Shown here in pieces: positions 7,949-16,787 of a stretch of 48,894 nt of DNA; the stretch's first letter is position 1; each line of letters starts with the position of its first letter. The notes below the pieces were generated by a model. That model did not search any database. It worked only from the letters and a program-made list of their open reading frames with translations, and was not told the DNA's origin. Position numbers and translations under genes: made by a program. Source of the stretch: an uncultured Clostridia bacterium (GTDB lineage: Bacteria; Bacillota; Clostridia; Saccharofermentanales; Saccharofermentanaceae); contig CAMIYM010000017.1 in assembly GCA_946403085.1 (NCBI GenBank), positions 1-48,894 on the forward strand, given 5' to 3'.

Positions 7949-9916
7949 TTACGCTCCTCCGCCGCCTTCGTTTCCGCCGCCATTATCCGGCGGAGGCGGT
8001 ACAGGAGTAGGTGTAGCCGGCTTAGGTGTAGGTGTTGCAGGCTTGGGTGTAGGTGTTGCCGGCTTAGGTGTAGGTGTATTATTACTCGGTGCAGATGTCG
8101 GCTTAGCTGTTGCTGTAGCTGCAGCTGTCGGCTTAGGTGTTGCTGTTGCTACGCCGGATACCTGGCCTGTCTTAGGATCGAACTTAGCGATCGTGCCATC
8201 AGGATTCTTAGTGCCTACTGCGATACGCTTGCCATATGCGGCATAAGTCGTTGTTGTGATAGGATCACGCTTTATTTCCTTACCGTCCTTATCCTGCCAG
8301 ATCTTATATGTCTTAACTGTCATGCCCTGGTGAGCCTGTCTGACTGTCTTCGTCTTTCCGACTGCCATGGTCTTATCTTCAACGTACTCAGTCTTGCCAT
8401 ATCCGTTGACGCCTACGACTTCACTTCTCAAAGCGATCTTCTGCTCGTCAGGGAATCTCTTTCCGTATATCTCGGCATGAACCGTTCTGTCCTTGGATTC
8501 AAACCACATGACAACAACGATCGGATAATCAGAAGAGTTCTTGAACTTGAAGTCCAGTGCCGGCCAGTCAACCGTAGCATCAAGACCATCGAGTACATAA
8601 CCGGAAGGCCAAGCATGAGGATGACGTTCTGTAATCTTAAGGTCAGACTTTAAGACTGCATTATAGAGAGTGCCGCTTATCTGGCAGACACCACCGCCGA
8701 GTCCCTGCTCGTACTGACCGCCAAGGATAACCGTAGCTTCCTTGAATCCGTTCTTTGTAGTTCTCTGACCAACAACCTTGTTGAAGGAGAATTCTTCACC
8801 GGGCTTAAGGATAAGACCATTGATCTTCTTGCAAGCCTGATTAAGGTTATTGTTACGGTTAGCATTATCGGAAGCCTTTGTTGTCTGTGAACCGATAAGA
8901 CCGAAGTTTGCATTAAGCTTCTCTGTCGTAACCTCAGGTTCAGTCTTAACTGTGGGGACTTCTACAACGCCTGAATATGTCTTAGATTCGATGAGTTTGT
9001 TGACAGCAGCAATTGTTCCTTCGATATCAAGTGTCATACCAACCTGCTCAGGTGTTATGGTGAACTTCTTTGTCTTGGTATCGAATTCGCCGATCTCGGC
9101 ATCTTTGGTTGTTGTGAACTGGTCCGCAAGAGGATCTAAGATCTCGTGAACCTTCTCGGAAACGCCATTGATCTGAACTGTATAAGTAGTTTCAAATGTC
9201 ATAGGTGTTGTCTTAAGCTGCTCAACGCTGTTATAGCATTCTGTGAGCTGGTTAAGATCACTGTCGCCTGTGGGTCTGAACTTTGCAAAAGCCTCGTCAA
9301 CAACTGCCTTTGTGTTGTACTCGACCTTAACATCAGTAATATTAAGGGGATACTCCTTATCATCAAGTTTGATTGCCAGTTCGACCTTTACAGGTGACTC
9401 AGAGTGGCTCTTTTCAACGGCTTCCACAGCCTGCTCGACTGTCATTCCGCCTACTTCAATGCCATCGATCACGGTACCTGTGTAGAATGTATTTGTATTG
9501 AGCTGGGCGTAGATATCCTCAGCCTTTGCATTCATAGTGGAACCATCGTAATTTGTTACAGCAACATGGGGTTTAAAGAAGCCTGTGTAATAGAGATAAC
9601 CATAAGCACCGCCGCCTCCAAGTACAAGAACGAGAAGAACGATTGCAATGATCAGTCCTGCATGGCTCTTTTTCTTGGCCTTAACGCGCTTTGTAGTGCT
9701 CTTGGCAGTCTTAACTGTAGACTTGACGTTATTGCTGCCGGTTGCTGAACTTCTTGCGCCTGAAGATGCTCTTACAGGCTGAGCTGAAGCTCTTACGGGC
9801 TGAGCAGATGCTGCTCTGGGCCTGCTGGGTGTATTGCTGCTTACAGGTGCGAGTTCATTGCTCCTGATATTGGCAGCTCTTACAGAATTAGGTGCCTGAC
9901 CGGCTTTTTTCTTCAT
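7949..9916 (-). CDS. Membrane-anchored VanW-domain cell-wall protein with Pro/Thr-rich tail
   Basis: The 655-residue protein has a basic, Ala/Ser-rich cytoplasmic N-terminus (1-85, including two tandem ASAQPVR units), one membrane segment (about 87-110) and a long extracellular part. The middle resembles the YoaR-type peptidoglycan-binding region that precedes VanW domains. The VanW domain (about 345-490) shows LKPGEEFSFN, GLGGGVCQISGTLYNA and ERHPHAW. The last 50 residues are (TPKPATP) repeats, then a Gly-rich end, probably a wall-spanning stalk. VanW is a domain of unknown biochemical function found on Firmicutes surface proteins. There is no LPxTG motif. The gene has a good promoter and terminator and is monocistronic. 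Confidence 0.88.
   Translation of the reverse strand: MKKKAGQAPNSVRAANIRSNELAPVSSNTPSRPRAASAQPVRASAQPVRASSGARSSATGSNNVKSTVKTAKSTTKRVKAKKKSHAGLIIAIVLLVLVLGGGGAYGYLYYTGFFKPHVAVTNYDGSTMNAKAEDIYAQLNTNTFYTGTVIDGIEVGGMTVEQAVEAVEKSHSESPVKVELAIKLDDKEYPLNITDVKVEYNTKAVVDEAFAKFRPTGDSDLNQLTECYNSVEQLKTTPMTFETTYTVQINGVSEKVHEILDPLADQFTTTKDAEIGEFDTKTKKFTITPEQVGMTLDIEGTIAAVNKLIESKTYSGVVEVPTVKTEPEVTTEKLNANFGLIGSQTTKASDNANRNNNLNQACKKINGLILKPGEEFSFNKVVGQRTTKNGFKEATVILGGQYEQGLGGGVCQISGTLYNAVLKSDLKITERHPHAWPSGYVLDGLDATVDWPALDFKFKNSSDYPIVVVMWFESKDRTVHAEIYGKRFPDEQKIALRSEVVGVNGYGKTEYVEDKTMAVGKTKTVRQAHQGMTVKTYKIWQDKDGKEIKRDPITTTTYAAYGKRIAVGTKNPDGTIAKFDPKTGQVSGVATATPKPTAAATATAKPTSAPSNNTPTPKPATPTPKPATPTPKPATPTPVPPPPDNGGGNEGGGGA
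8001..8081. repeat. 21-bp tandem repeat coding for TPKPATP units
   Basis: Units at 8019-8039, 8040-8060 and 8061-8081 share the core GGCTTAGGTGTAGGTGTTGC with a few substitutions, and a partial degenerate unit covers 8001-8018. They encode the Pro/Thr stalk at the C-terminus of the VanW protein. Confidence 0.9.
9768..9809. repeat. Two 21-bp tandem units in the N-terminus of the VanW gene
   Basis: 9768-9788 and 9789-9809 are near-identical units beginning GCTCTTAC and encode two successive 7-residue ASAQPVR-type units in the cytoplasmic tail before the membrane segment. Confidence 0.75.
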
Positions 9917-9968
9917 AATATTCTAACCCCACTAAAATAAACAAAGACATACTTTGAAATCCTACACA

Positions 9969-9997
9969 ATAATAAACATTGTTTATTCAAACTTCAA
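9969..9997 (-). promoter_or_regulatory. Sigma-A type promoter of the VanW gene with an inverted repeat in the spacer
   Basis: On the minus strand -35 TTGAAG (9992-9997) and -10 TATTAT (9969-9974) are spaced by 17 bp. The inverted repeat AATAAAC-ATT-GTTTATT (9971-9987) covers most of the spacer and part of the -10, so it is a candidate operator. The leader to the ATG at 9916 is about 45 nt. Confidence 0.7.
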
Positions 9998-10093
9998 CCA
10001 CGGGTATGGGGCATAATAGAAAAAAATAGTACGGTTTTCGGCCGGTCTTGTTGTAAAATCGTTTATATTTGTTTTTGGAGTAAAAACCGGCCT

Positions 10094-10930
10094 ATGGATA
10101 GAAAGTATAAAGCACTGCTTGCCTCAGATATGGATCTTACCTTGCTCAGTCCCGGAAAAGATGTTCCGGAAGGCAACAAAAAAGCCATCAAGGCATTGCA
10201 GGAAGCCGGAATCGCCTTTACCATCGCGACCGGCAGGTCATCTTTTCTTGTCGGCAAGTTTGCAGAAGACCTGGGCATTGATGTTCCCATTATCACGAGC
10301 AACGGTGGTTCGCTTTTCGATGCCGGGGAAAGGCGCCAGTTTGCATCCGTTGATTTCGAAGAATCCAAGATCCGCAAACTTCTGGAATATCTGTTAGACA
10401 ATGATGCTGATGCCACACTCTATTCAGACGAAGGCATCTTTTTCGCGCCCTGCTCATCCCGAAAATTCTTTGTCGAGGGCTACAATGTCGGCGTCGAGCC
10501 CGCAAAGCAGTCCCCTATCATCGACATAGACAAGAGTTTTCTTGACAGGGATGTTCTCCCAAGATTCAACAAGATCCTTCTTATCAAGCCTAACGATACT
10601 CTTCACGACCTGATGCTCTCAGATCCTGAACTGGAGGCGCTGGCTTCAGGAGTAGACCTTTTCGATGTCATGCCCAGAGGCGTATCCAAGGGAAACGCTC
10701 TTCTGAAGCTGGCAGACTACCTGAATATCCCTTCTGACAGGACTTTTGCCATCGGTGACAACGAGAACGATGTCCCCATGATCGAGGCGGCAAAATACGG
10801 CATAGCCATGGGCAACGGTACTGAAGGCGCCAAGAAAGCCGCATATTATATCACCGCAGACTATGACAGCCTCGGCTTTGCCAAGGCTGTCTATGATTTC
10901 ATTATTCCGATGGTCGAAAAGTTTAATTAA
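10094..10930 (+). CDS. Cof-type HAD-superfamily phosphatase
   Basis: The 278-residue protein belongs to the Cof/YidA group of HAD hydrolases, which dephosphorylate sugar phosphates and similar small metabolites. The nucleophile motif is SDMDLTLLS (DxDxT) near residue 15, followed by FTIATGRS (motif II), the C2 cap, and GDNENDVPMIEAA (motif IV, Mg binding). The substrate cannot be told from sequence. It is one of two plus-strand genes. Its last codons overlap the convergent phosphoglucomutase gene by 8 bp. A GGAG lies 13 nt before the ATG, a rather long spacing. A phosphomutase neighbour makes a sugar phosphate substrate plausible. Confidence 0.92.
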   Translation: MDRKYKALLASDMDLTLLSPGKDVPEGNKKAIKALQEAGIAFTIATGRSSFLVGKFAEDLGIDVPIITSNGGSLFDAGERRQFASVDFEESKIRKLLEYLLDNDADATLYSDEGIFFAPCSSRKFFVEGYNVGVEPAKQSPIIDIDKSFLDRDVLPRFNKILLIKPNDTLHDLMLSDPELEALASGVDLFDVMPRGVSKGNALLKLADYLNIPSDRTFAIGDNENDVPMIEAAKYGIAMGNGTEGAKKAAYYITADYDSLGFAKAVYDFIIPMVEKFN

Positions 10931-12710
10931 GCTTTGACTTAACGTATCCTTCTACCTGGCTCTTGATCTTTTCGAGTGAAGCCTTTGACTTAGCCTCATC
11001 AGAATCGTAAGCACCAAGATAGATCTTTAGCTTGGGCTCTGTTCCGGAAGGTCTGGCGCATGCCCAGTCGATTCCCTTGTCACCGCCAAGTTCATAGAGA
11101 AGAACATTTGACTTGGGTAAAGTGATATCTGTAACGTTTACGCCGTTTTCAGTAAACTCGTAACGCTTTGATGTCTGGTAGTCACGTACAGCCTTGACTG
11201 TTGCTCCGCCAAGAAGGCCTGCAGCGCCTGCAAGGTCCTTGCATTCAGCAAGTTCTTTTCTGAGTTCGACCATGCACTTGCCGATCTTCTCGATTCCTTC
11301 CTTGCCTTCGAGAGTGCAGCTGATCGTCTGCTCGCAGCCATAGCCGTACTTCGCATAGAGGTGTGCAAGTCTGTCAGCAAGAGTCTCACCCTTCTCGAAA
11401 GAAGCTGCAGCCATGTTGCAGATGAGCATTGCGGCAACAACTGCATCCTTATCACGTACATCTACGCCGGAAAGATATCCGTAACTCTCTTCGAAGCCGA
11501 ACTGGAAGTGCTTGTCACCGAATTCGTCATCGATCTTGATCCTCTCGCCGATGAACTTGAATCCTGTAAGGGTCTCCTGAAGCTCAACACCATAGTAGTC
11601 GCAGATGGACTTTACGAGCTTGGAGGAAACGATAGTGGTTACGGCAAAAGACTTCTCGGGGAGATTACCCTTCTGCTGCTTTGCATCAAGGATGTAATCG
11701 AGGAGCATAAGTCCCATCTGGTTGCCGGAGAAGCACTGATACTTAACTTCACCGTTCTCTACGACCCTTGCTGCCGCACCGATTCTGTCAGAGTCAGGGT
11801 CCGTACCGAATACCAGGGAAGCATCTGTCTTCTTGGCAAGTTCGATCGCCATTGAGAGTGCCTCAGGGTTCTCAGGGTTAGGAAGGCTTACTGTCGGGAA
11901 AGCTCCGTCAGGAAGTTCCTGCTCTTTAACGATGTGGATATTCTTAAATCCGACTGCCTCAAGGATCCTTCTTACGGGCTTGTTGCCTGATCCGTGAAGA
12001 GGTGTATATACGATGCTCATGTCAGCCTGCTTTGCGATTGCATCAGGATCTACAACGAGCTTTTTAAGCATGTTGGTGAAGGCTTCATCGATCTCCGGAC
12101 CGAAGGAAGTTACGAGGCCCTTTGCCTTAGCTTCCTCGAAGTCCATCATCTTGACTGTTCTGATATCAGTGATCGCCTCGATGTTTGAGAGGACTGCATT
12201 TGCAGCTTCAGGCGGTACCTGTCCGCCGTCCTCGCCGTAAACCTTATATCCGTTATACTTGGACGGATTGTGTGAAGCGGTGATCATGACGCCTGCAAAA
12301 GCCTTGAAGTATCTTACTGAGTAAGAAAGGACCGGAACAGGTCTTAATTCGTCGGAAAGCTTTGAAGGGATTCCGTTAGCAGCGAGTACCTGGGCTGTGA
12401 TCTGTGCAAACTCAGGAGAGAAATGTCTTGAATCGTATGAGATGACTACGCCTCTTGATACTGCTTCAGGACCTTCTGAGAGAATGTATTTTGCAAGACC
12501 CTCAGATGCCTTTGCTACGGTATAAACATTCATCCTGTTTGTTCCTGCACCGAGAACACCTCTTAAACCTGCTGTACCGAACTCAAGATCTCTGTAGAAT
12601 CTGTCTTCGATCTCCTTAGTGTCATCCTTGATCGAGATGAGTTCATTTCTGGTTCCCTCATCGAAAAAAGGATCTGTTGACCACAATTCATAAGCTTTCA
12701 TAAAATCCAT
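10923..12710 (-). CDS. Phosphoglucomutase/phosphomannomutase (PgcA type)
   Basis: This alpha-D-phosphohexomutase interconverts glucose 6-phosphate and glucose 1-phosphate (possibly mannose as well), supplying UDP-sugars for envelope polymers. At 595 residues it matches the long PgcA class. Visible motifs are GTAGLRG near the N-terminus, TASHNPSKYNGYK with the phosphoserine, GTDPDSDRIG for Mg, and CARPSGTEPKLK for the substrate phosphate. The longest frame begins with TTG at 12725, but that codon precedes the GGAGG, so the ATG at 12710, 8 nt after GGAGG, is the start. It follows the yfhO-like gene by about 40 bp, suggesting one operon for surface glycosylation. Confidence 0.95.
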   Translation of the reverse strand: MDFMKAYELWSTDPFFDEGTRNELISIKDDTKEIEDRFYRDLEFGTAGLRGVLGAGTNRMNVYTVAKASEGLAKYILSEGPEAVSRGVVISYDSRHFSPEFAQITAQVLAANGIPSKLSDELRPVPVLSYSVRYFKAFAGVMITASHNPSKYNGYKVYGEDGGQVPPEAANAVLSNIEAITDIRTVKMMDFEEAKAKGLVTSFGPEIDEAFTNMLKKLVVDPDAIAKQADMSIVYTPLHGSGNKPVRRILEAVGFKNIHIVKEQELPDGAFPTVSLPNPENPEALSMAIELAKKTDASLVFGTDPDSDRIGAAARVVENGEVKYQCFSGNQMGLMLLDYILDAKQQKGNLPEKSFAVTTIVSSKLVKSICDYYGVELQETLTGFKFIGERIKIDDEFGDKHFQFGFEESYGYLSGVDVRDKDAVVAAMLICNMAAASFEKGETLADRLAHLYAKYGYGCEQTISCTLEGKEGIEKIGKCMVELRKELAECKDLAGAAGLLGGATVKAVRDYQTSKRYEFTENGVNVTDITLPKSNVLLYELGGDKGIDWACARPSGTEPKLKIYLGAYDSDEAKSKASLEKIKSQVEGYVKSKLN

Positions 12711-12752
12711 AATCAAAACCTCCAAAACACTAATTAATATAAGATACCCGAA

Positions 12753-15668
12753 TTACTTCTGTTTTTCTCCCTTTTTCGAGAGTTTTTTATCAACGAAAAT
12801 AAACGCCGCAAGTCCGATGACACCGATGCAGGATACAGCAGCTCCGGCCTTAAGGCCCGGTGCTGTGAACACGAGTTCTGCCGTATGATCTCCCGAAGGA
12901 GCATCAAATGCTAAAAACGCATCCTGATATGCCTTATATTCAGCCGGATTGCCGTCGATATAAAGCTGCCATCCGTCTTCTGCAGGGATAGTAGTAATGA
13001 CTGTCTCGTCAGATTCAACACCTTTAATGCTGAACTTTGCATAACCGTCGGATACGGTATCAGCCGTTACCTTTGTCCTGTCAACATTTGCGAACTGCTT
13101 TGAGAATGAAGCAGCATCAAAGCTTGCAAATCTGATATTAAGATATGTCCAGATGTCATCCTTGGACATGAAAGTAACCTTTACCTTCTCACCCTTTGCA
13201 AAGCTTCCTACTCTGAACATCTGTGAATAGTAAGCATTTGAAGTGAAAGAGGAGATCTGGATGCCGTTGATGTAGACATCAGTGCTGCCCAGGATCCTTC
13301 CTGTTACAAGTGAGCAGTAGATCTCATCTTCTGTGGGAGCTTCAAACTCATATTCGATAACGATCGGGATCTTAGTGTTGCTCCTGTTAAGGCAGACTAT
13401 ATTTTCCTTGATACGGTTGTAGATGGAGTTCTCAAGACCCAGAGGATCTGAAACTTCACCATCCTCTTTCTTCTTTGCATCAGGATTATTCTTGTTAAGT
13501 AAATCTTCCTTTGTCATGTAGTTGTTTGAATTAAAGTAGACCGCGTTAATGATACTGGGCTTTCCTGTAACGCTCTCATCGATCTCGTTGAAGAAATCCT
13601 CAGTGAATGCTTCAGGGAACATAGAACGGTACCACTCATTCTGATGAGCATAGTAGTTTTTCTCGGACGCATCCTTTTCGAGCTTGTAGTATTCAAAATC
13701 CATCGCCTTCTTATCAGCTGCAAATGCCAGAGGAAGGACGTCGTCATTACCATAGAACTTCATTCCGGATCCGTAGGAATCCTGTCCATCCTGATGGTAA
13801 AGGGAAAGATCTCTTCTTGTCGAGATCGAACCTATCGAGAAGAATGCATCAACAGAAGGACAGGCAAATGAATGTCCTGTAGCGAAGTAATTGTAATTGG
13901 TCGGCAGGCCGAGCTGCTTTGCGAAGCGGTGCATCTTCTTGTTGGAATTGGAATTGAAGAATGACAGACCGTTGTAATTGCCGTAAAAAGCTTCTCCCTC
14001 TTCAACATAGTACTTTGTCGTATGCTCGGGGGCATTTTCAGATTCCGCTCTGAATGCTCCGGTCTGGGATGCGCGCATCTTCGCATACTTTCCGAATTCG
14101 CTTTCGGCTCTTATGGAATCACTGTATTCTGCAGCAGGACCTCCGAAAAGAGTCATGGATTCTATACCGGAAGAAAGCATCGGTCCGACAAAGAGGAGCT
14201 CGAAGAGGACGAGCGCTGAAAGGATCGGAGATAAGAGCCGGGGCATATCGCGGAGCTGCTCATGCCAGTTCTCCACTCCATATCCTGCAAGGATCAGTGA
14301 ATAAGCTGCCGCGAGGAGCACATTGTAAACTACTGCATTAGAATGTCCCTTCATGGCACCGAAAGAGAAATCGATAACCACAAGAGAGAAGATGATAAGG
14401 GCAGCCTTAAGGATATCTTTTCTGGCTACTTCCTTGATCTTAAGGATCACCTTGAAAGAGATTATAAGGAACAAAGGCAGGAATACGAATGCATGTCTGT
14501 GCCAGAACCAGTTCGGGTCATCAAAGACCTGCCATGCCTTATCGAGCGGATAAACGAGAGTGGATAATACTGCTCCGAGAACACAGAATGCGTGTATCTT
14601 TCTCTCTCTTCCCTTGAAAACAGGGCTTAAGAAATAGATCAAAAGCAGGATCGTGACCGGCAGACAGATGAAAAGGAACGGATAGTTATCCTGAAGGATA
14701 TCCGCAAATTCACCTGGCTCACCTATGAGCATCATGTGAATGAATGTAAGAGGAGTGAAGGTGATCGCATCCTGGCCGCGTGTTGATACGGTCTGATCTG
14801 CATTTCTGATCGTGTCAAGTCCGACAGGCACGAGCATGACCGCTGTCATAAGAGCTGTAAATCCTGCAGCAAGCGCATATCTGATCATGATGCCAACAGC
14901 CTTTTTCAGCTGAACCTTCTCTTCGAAAAGTCGTACAGCAAGATAAAGGAAACAAGCTATTCCGACCATATAAGCAATATAGTAGTTGGATACGAAAAGC
15001 ACCAGCAGCGAGATGACAAGTCCCAGATACTTCTGATCCTTGATGAACTTTTCTGTGAAGAAAAGGATCAACGGGAGAAGCATATAGCCGTCAAGCCACA
15101 TGATCTGGAAGATGAATGCCTGGGAATAAAGTGAGAAAGCATACATGATACCCAAAAGGATGGGCCACAATGTCTTCTTGTTATCTGTCTTGCTTCCTAA
15201 GAACAGACACATAAAGCTTGAAGAAAGGCTGAGCTTCAAGATGACTATAGCCAATACTGCCGCATCGATCTGAGCTTCATCAATAAGCAGATAGATAAGG
15301 TTGAAAGGGCTTGCAAGATAATAGCCTAATGTGCCGATAAAGTTCTTTCCAAGTCCGAGTTTGAACGAATAAGAGATATAAGAAATGATGTGTCCCTGAG
15401 ATACGGAATTAAGTTCTGCCACTTTACTCTTCATCAGGGCAAGGAAAGGTGCATACTGTGCCTTAAGGTCACTTTGAAGGAACGAGTATTCTCCCAAAGG
15501 ATACTTGTTGCATAACAGCATCGCGATCACATAAAGGACCAGTGCTGCAAAGAATGCATATAACGGCCTGAGATCAGACTTTCCGCCTGCTTTCGAAGAG
15601 GTTTTAAGTGAAGGTTTTACAGCAGTCTTTTTTGCAGAACTGCCTTCAAGACTCGAGATCTCTTTCAT
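12753..15668 (-). CDS. YfhO-family multi-membrane glycosyltransferase (GT-C type)
   Basis: This 971-residue integral membrane protein has a short basic N-terminal tail, about a dozen membrane segments in the first 500 residues, a large extracellular domain (about 520-930), and a last membrane helix near 940-960 followed by a KKxxxK-rich end. The layout and sequence fit the YfhO family. In Bacillus and Listeria, YfhO acts with a CsbB/GtrB-type enzyme that makes undecaprenyl-phosphate sugar, and transfers that sugar to lipoteichoic acid outside the cell. A GtrB-like gene starts divergently 140 bp away, which supports this role. The acceptor polymer here is unknown. Confidence 0.88.
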   Translation of the reverse strand: MKEISSLEGSSAKKTAVKPSLKTSSKAGGKSDLRPLYAFFAALVLYVIAMLLCNKYPLGEYSFLQSDLKAQYAPFLALMKSKVAELNSVSQGHIISYISYSFKLGLGKNFIGTLGYYLASPFNLIYLLIDEAQIDAAVLAIVILKLSLSSSFMCLFLGSKTDNKKTLWPILLGIMYAFSLYSQAFIFQIMWLDGYMLLPLILFFTEKFIKDQKYLGLVISLLVLFVSNYYIAYMVGIACFLYLAVRLFEEKVQLKKAVGIMIRYALAAGFTALMTAVMLVPVGLDTIRNADQTVSTRGQDAITFTPLTFIHMMLIGEPGEFADILQDNYPFLFICLPVTILLLIYFLSPVFKGRERKIHAFCVLGAVLSTLVYPLDKAWQVFDDPNWFWHRHAFVFLPLFLIISFKVILKIKEVARKDILKAALIIFSLVVIDFSFGAMKGHSNAVVYNVLLAAAYSLILAGYGVENWHEQLRDMPRLLSPILSALVLFELLFVGPMLSSGIESMTLFGGPAAEYSDSIRAESEFGKYAKMRASQTGAFRAESENAPEHTTKYYVEEGEAFYGNYNGLSFFNSNSNKKMHRFAKQLGLPTNYNYFATGHSFACPSVDAFFSIGSISTRRDLSLYHQDGQDSYGSGMKFYGNDDVLPLAFAADKKAMDFEYYKLEKDASEKNYYAHQNEWYRSMFPEAFTEDFFNEIDESVTGKPSIINAVYFNSNNYMTKEDLLNKNNPDAKKKEDGEVSDPLGLENSIYNRIKENIVCLNRSNTKIPIVIEYEFEAPTEDEIYCSLVTGRILGSTDVYINGIQISSFTSNAYYSQMFRVGSFAKGEKVKVTFMSKDDIWTYLNIRFASFDAASFSKQFANVDRTKVTADTVSDGYAKFSIKGVESDETVITTIPAEDGWQLYIDGNPAEYKAYQDAFLAFDAPSGDHTAELVFTAPGLKAGAAVSCIGVIGLAAFIFVDKKLSKKGEKQK

Positions 15669-15718
15669 TATCGTTCCGCCCTTTCTTTGGGTGATTGTTC
15701 CTTATATATAACTTTTTG

Positions 15719-15724
15719 ATTATA
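15719..15724 (-). promoter_or_regulatory. Candidate -10 for the yfhO-like operon
   Basis: TATAAT on the minus strand is about 50 bp before the ATG at 15668. No convincing -35 is seen, so support is moderate. It lies back to back with the gtrB promoter. Confidence 0.4.
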
Positions 15725-15757
15725 ATACAAAAACAGACATCTTGCTTGCTAAGCGAA

Positions 15758-15766
15758 TGATATAAT
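15758..15766 (+). promoter_or_regulatory. Extended -10 promoter of the gtrB-like gene
   Basis: TGATATAAT on the plus strand is a perfect extended -10 (TGnTATAAT), 42 bp before the ATG at 15808. The -35 region is weak, which is usual for extended -10 promoters. Confidence 0.65.
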
Positions 15767-15807
15767 ACAGATTAACAAGTATTCAATTCTGCCGGAGGAA
15801 GCGCTTA

Positions 15808-16755
15808 ATGCTTATCAGCCTTATAGTTCCTTGTTACAACGAAGAGGGGTCCCTGCCGATCCTTTATGAGGCTCTGTGCGATGTGCGCAAGGCTGAGTCA
15901 GAGACAGATCCCGACAAATGTTTTGAATTCATCTTCGTAAATGACGGAAGCCGTGATAAGACTGCAAGCATCATCAAAGAGTTTGCCGCTAATGATAAGT
16001 CCGTCAAATACGTCTTCTTCTCCAGGAATTTCGGTAAGGAAGCTGCTATGTACGCAGGCATGCAGAAGGCCAAGGGCGATTACATCGCCATCCTTGATGC
16101 TGACATGCAGGATCCTCCGTCGCTTATTCCCCAGATGATCAAAGATCTTGATTCCGGTGAATACGATATCGTTGCAGCAAGACGTGTAACACGCGAAGGC
16201 GAACCTAAGATCAGGAGCTGGTTTGCACGCCGTTTCTATAAACTCATCAACCGCATGTGCGATGTGGAGATCGCTGACGGTGCAAGAGACTTCCGTCTCA
16301 TGAAGCGTGAGGTCGTTGATGCGATCTTAAGCCTTAACGAACGCCAGCGCTTCTCAAAAGGTATCTTCGCCTGGGTTGGTTTCAGGACCAAGTGGGTCGA
16401 GCATGTAAATGTCGAGCGTGTTGCCGGCGAGACAAAGTGGAGTTTCTGGAAGCTCTTCAGATATGCTATCGACGGCATCGTTGCATTTACGACAGCGCCC
16501 TTAAGGATCGCTACATATGCCGGTTTCTTCTTTGCATTTGCAGGGTTTGTTTATATGCTCTACTACTTCATCAGGGCAATAATCGAGCAGATCTGGGACC
16601 ATGTTGCAGGTTATCCTTCCCTCCTCTGCTTTATCCTCTTTTTAGGTGGTCTGATCCTTATGGCACTCGGTCTGATCGGCGAATATATCGGACGTATTTA
16701 TATTGAGTCCAAGGCAAGGCCGATATATATCACTTCTGAGGAATCCAAAGATTGA
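15808..16755 (+). CDS. Polyprenyl-phosphate glycosyltransferase, GtrB/CsbB/DPM1 type (GT2)
   Basis: The 315-residue protein begins with the GT2 signature LIVPCYNEEGSLP and has FVNDGSRDKT, then DADMQDPP (DxD-type metal and nucleotide-sugar site near residue 100). Two C-terminal membrane segments (about 235-258 and 268-292) end in GEYIGRIYIESKARP, the standard GtrB tail. Such enzymes load a sugar from UDP-sugar onto undecaprenyl phosphate on the cytoplasmic face. GGAGG precedes the ATG. It is divergent from the yfhO-like gene, its expected partner. No GtcA-like flippase gene is in the window. The sugar (glucose, GlcNAc or other) cannot be determined. Confidence 0.93.
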   Translation: MLISLIVPCYNEEGSLPILYEALCDVRKAESETDPDKCFEFIFVNDGSRDKTASIIKEFAANDKSVKYVFFSRNFGKEAAMYAGMQKAKGDYIAILDADMQDPPSLIPQMIKDLDSGEYDIVAARRVTREGEPKIRSWFARRFYKLINRMCDVEIADGARDFRLMKREVVDAILSLNERQRFSKGIFAWVGFRTKWVEHVNVERVAGETKWSFWKLFRYAIDGIVAFTTAPLRIATYAGFFFAFAGFVYMLYYFIRAIIEQIWDHVAGYPSLLCFILFLGGLILMALGLIGEYIGRIYIESKARPIYITSEESKD

Positions 16756-16760
16756 CATTA

Positions 16761-16787
16761 AAAAGACGGTCCTGATGACCGTCTTTT
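16761..16787. terminator. Bidirectional terminator between convergent genes
   Basis: Arms AAAAGACGGTC and GACCGTCTTTT with a 5-nt loop give an 11-bp stem whose ends supply a T-run on both strands. It ends transcription of the gtrB-like gene (stop at 16755) and overlaps the stop codon of the opposing gene at 16786. Confidence 0.92.

Noticed and set aside
8001..8081. Possible CRISPR-like array
   Set aside because: Units are contiguous with no spacers and encode a coding repeat in a real gene.
7917..8246. Plus-strand frame encoding Gly/Val repeats (GVGVAGLGV)
   Set aside because: It is the complement of the Pro/Thr repeat region of the VanW gene, so the repeats are a by-product.
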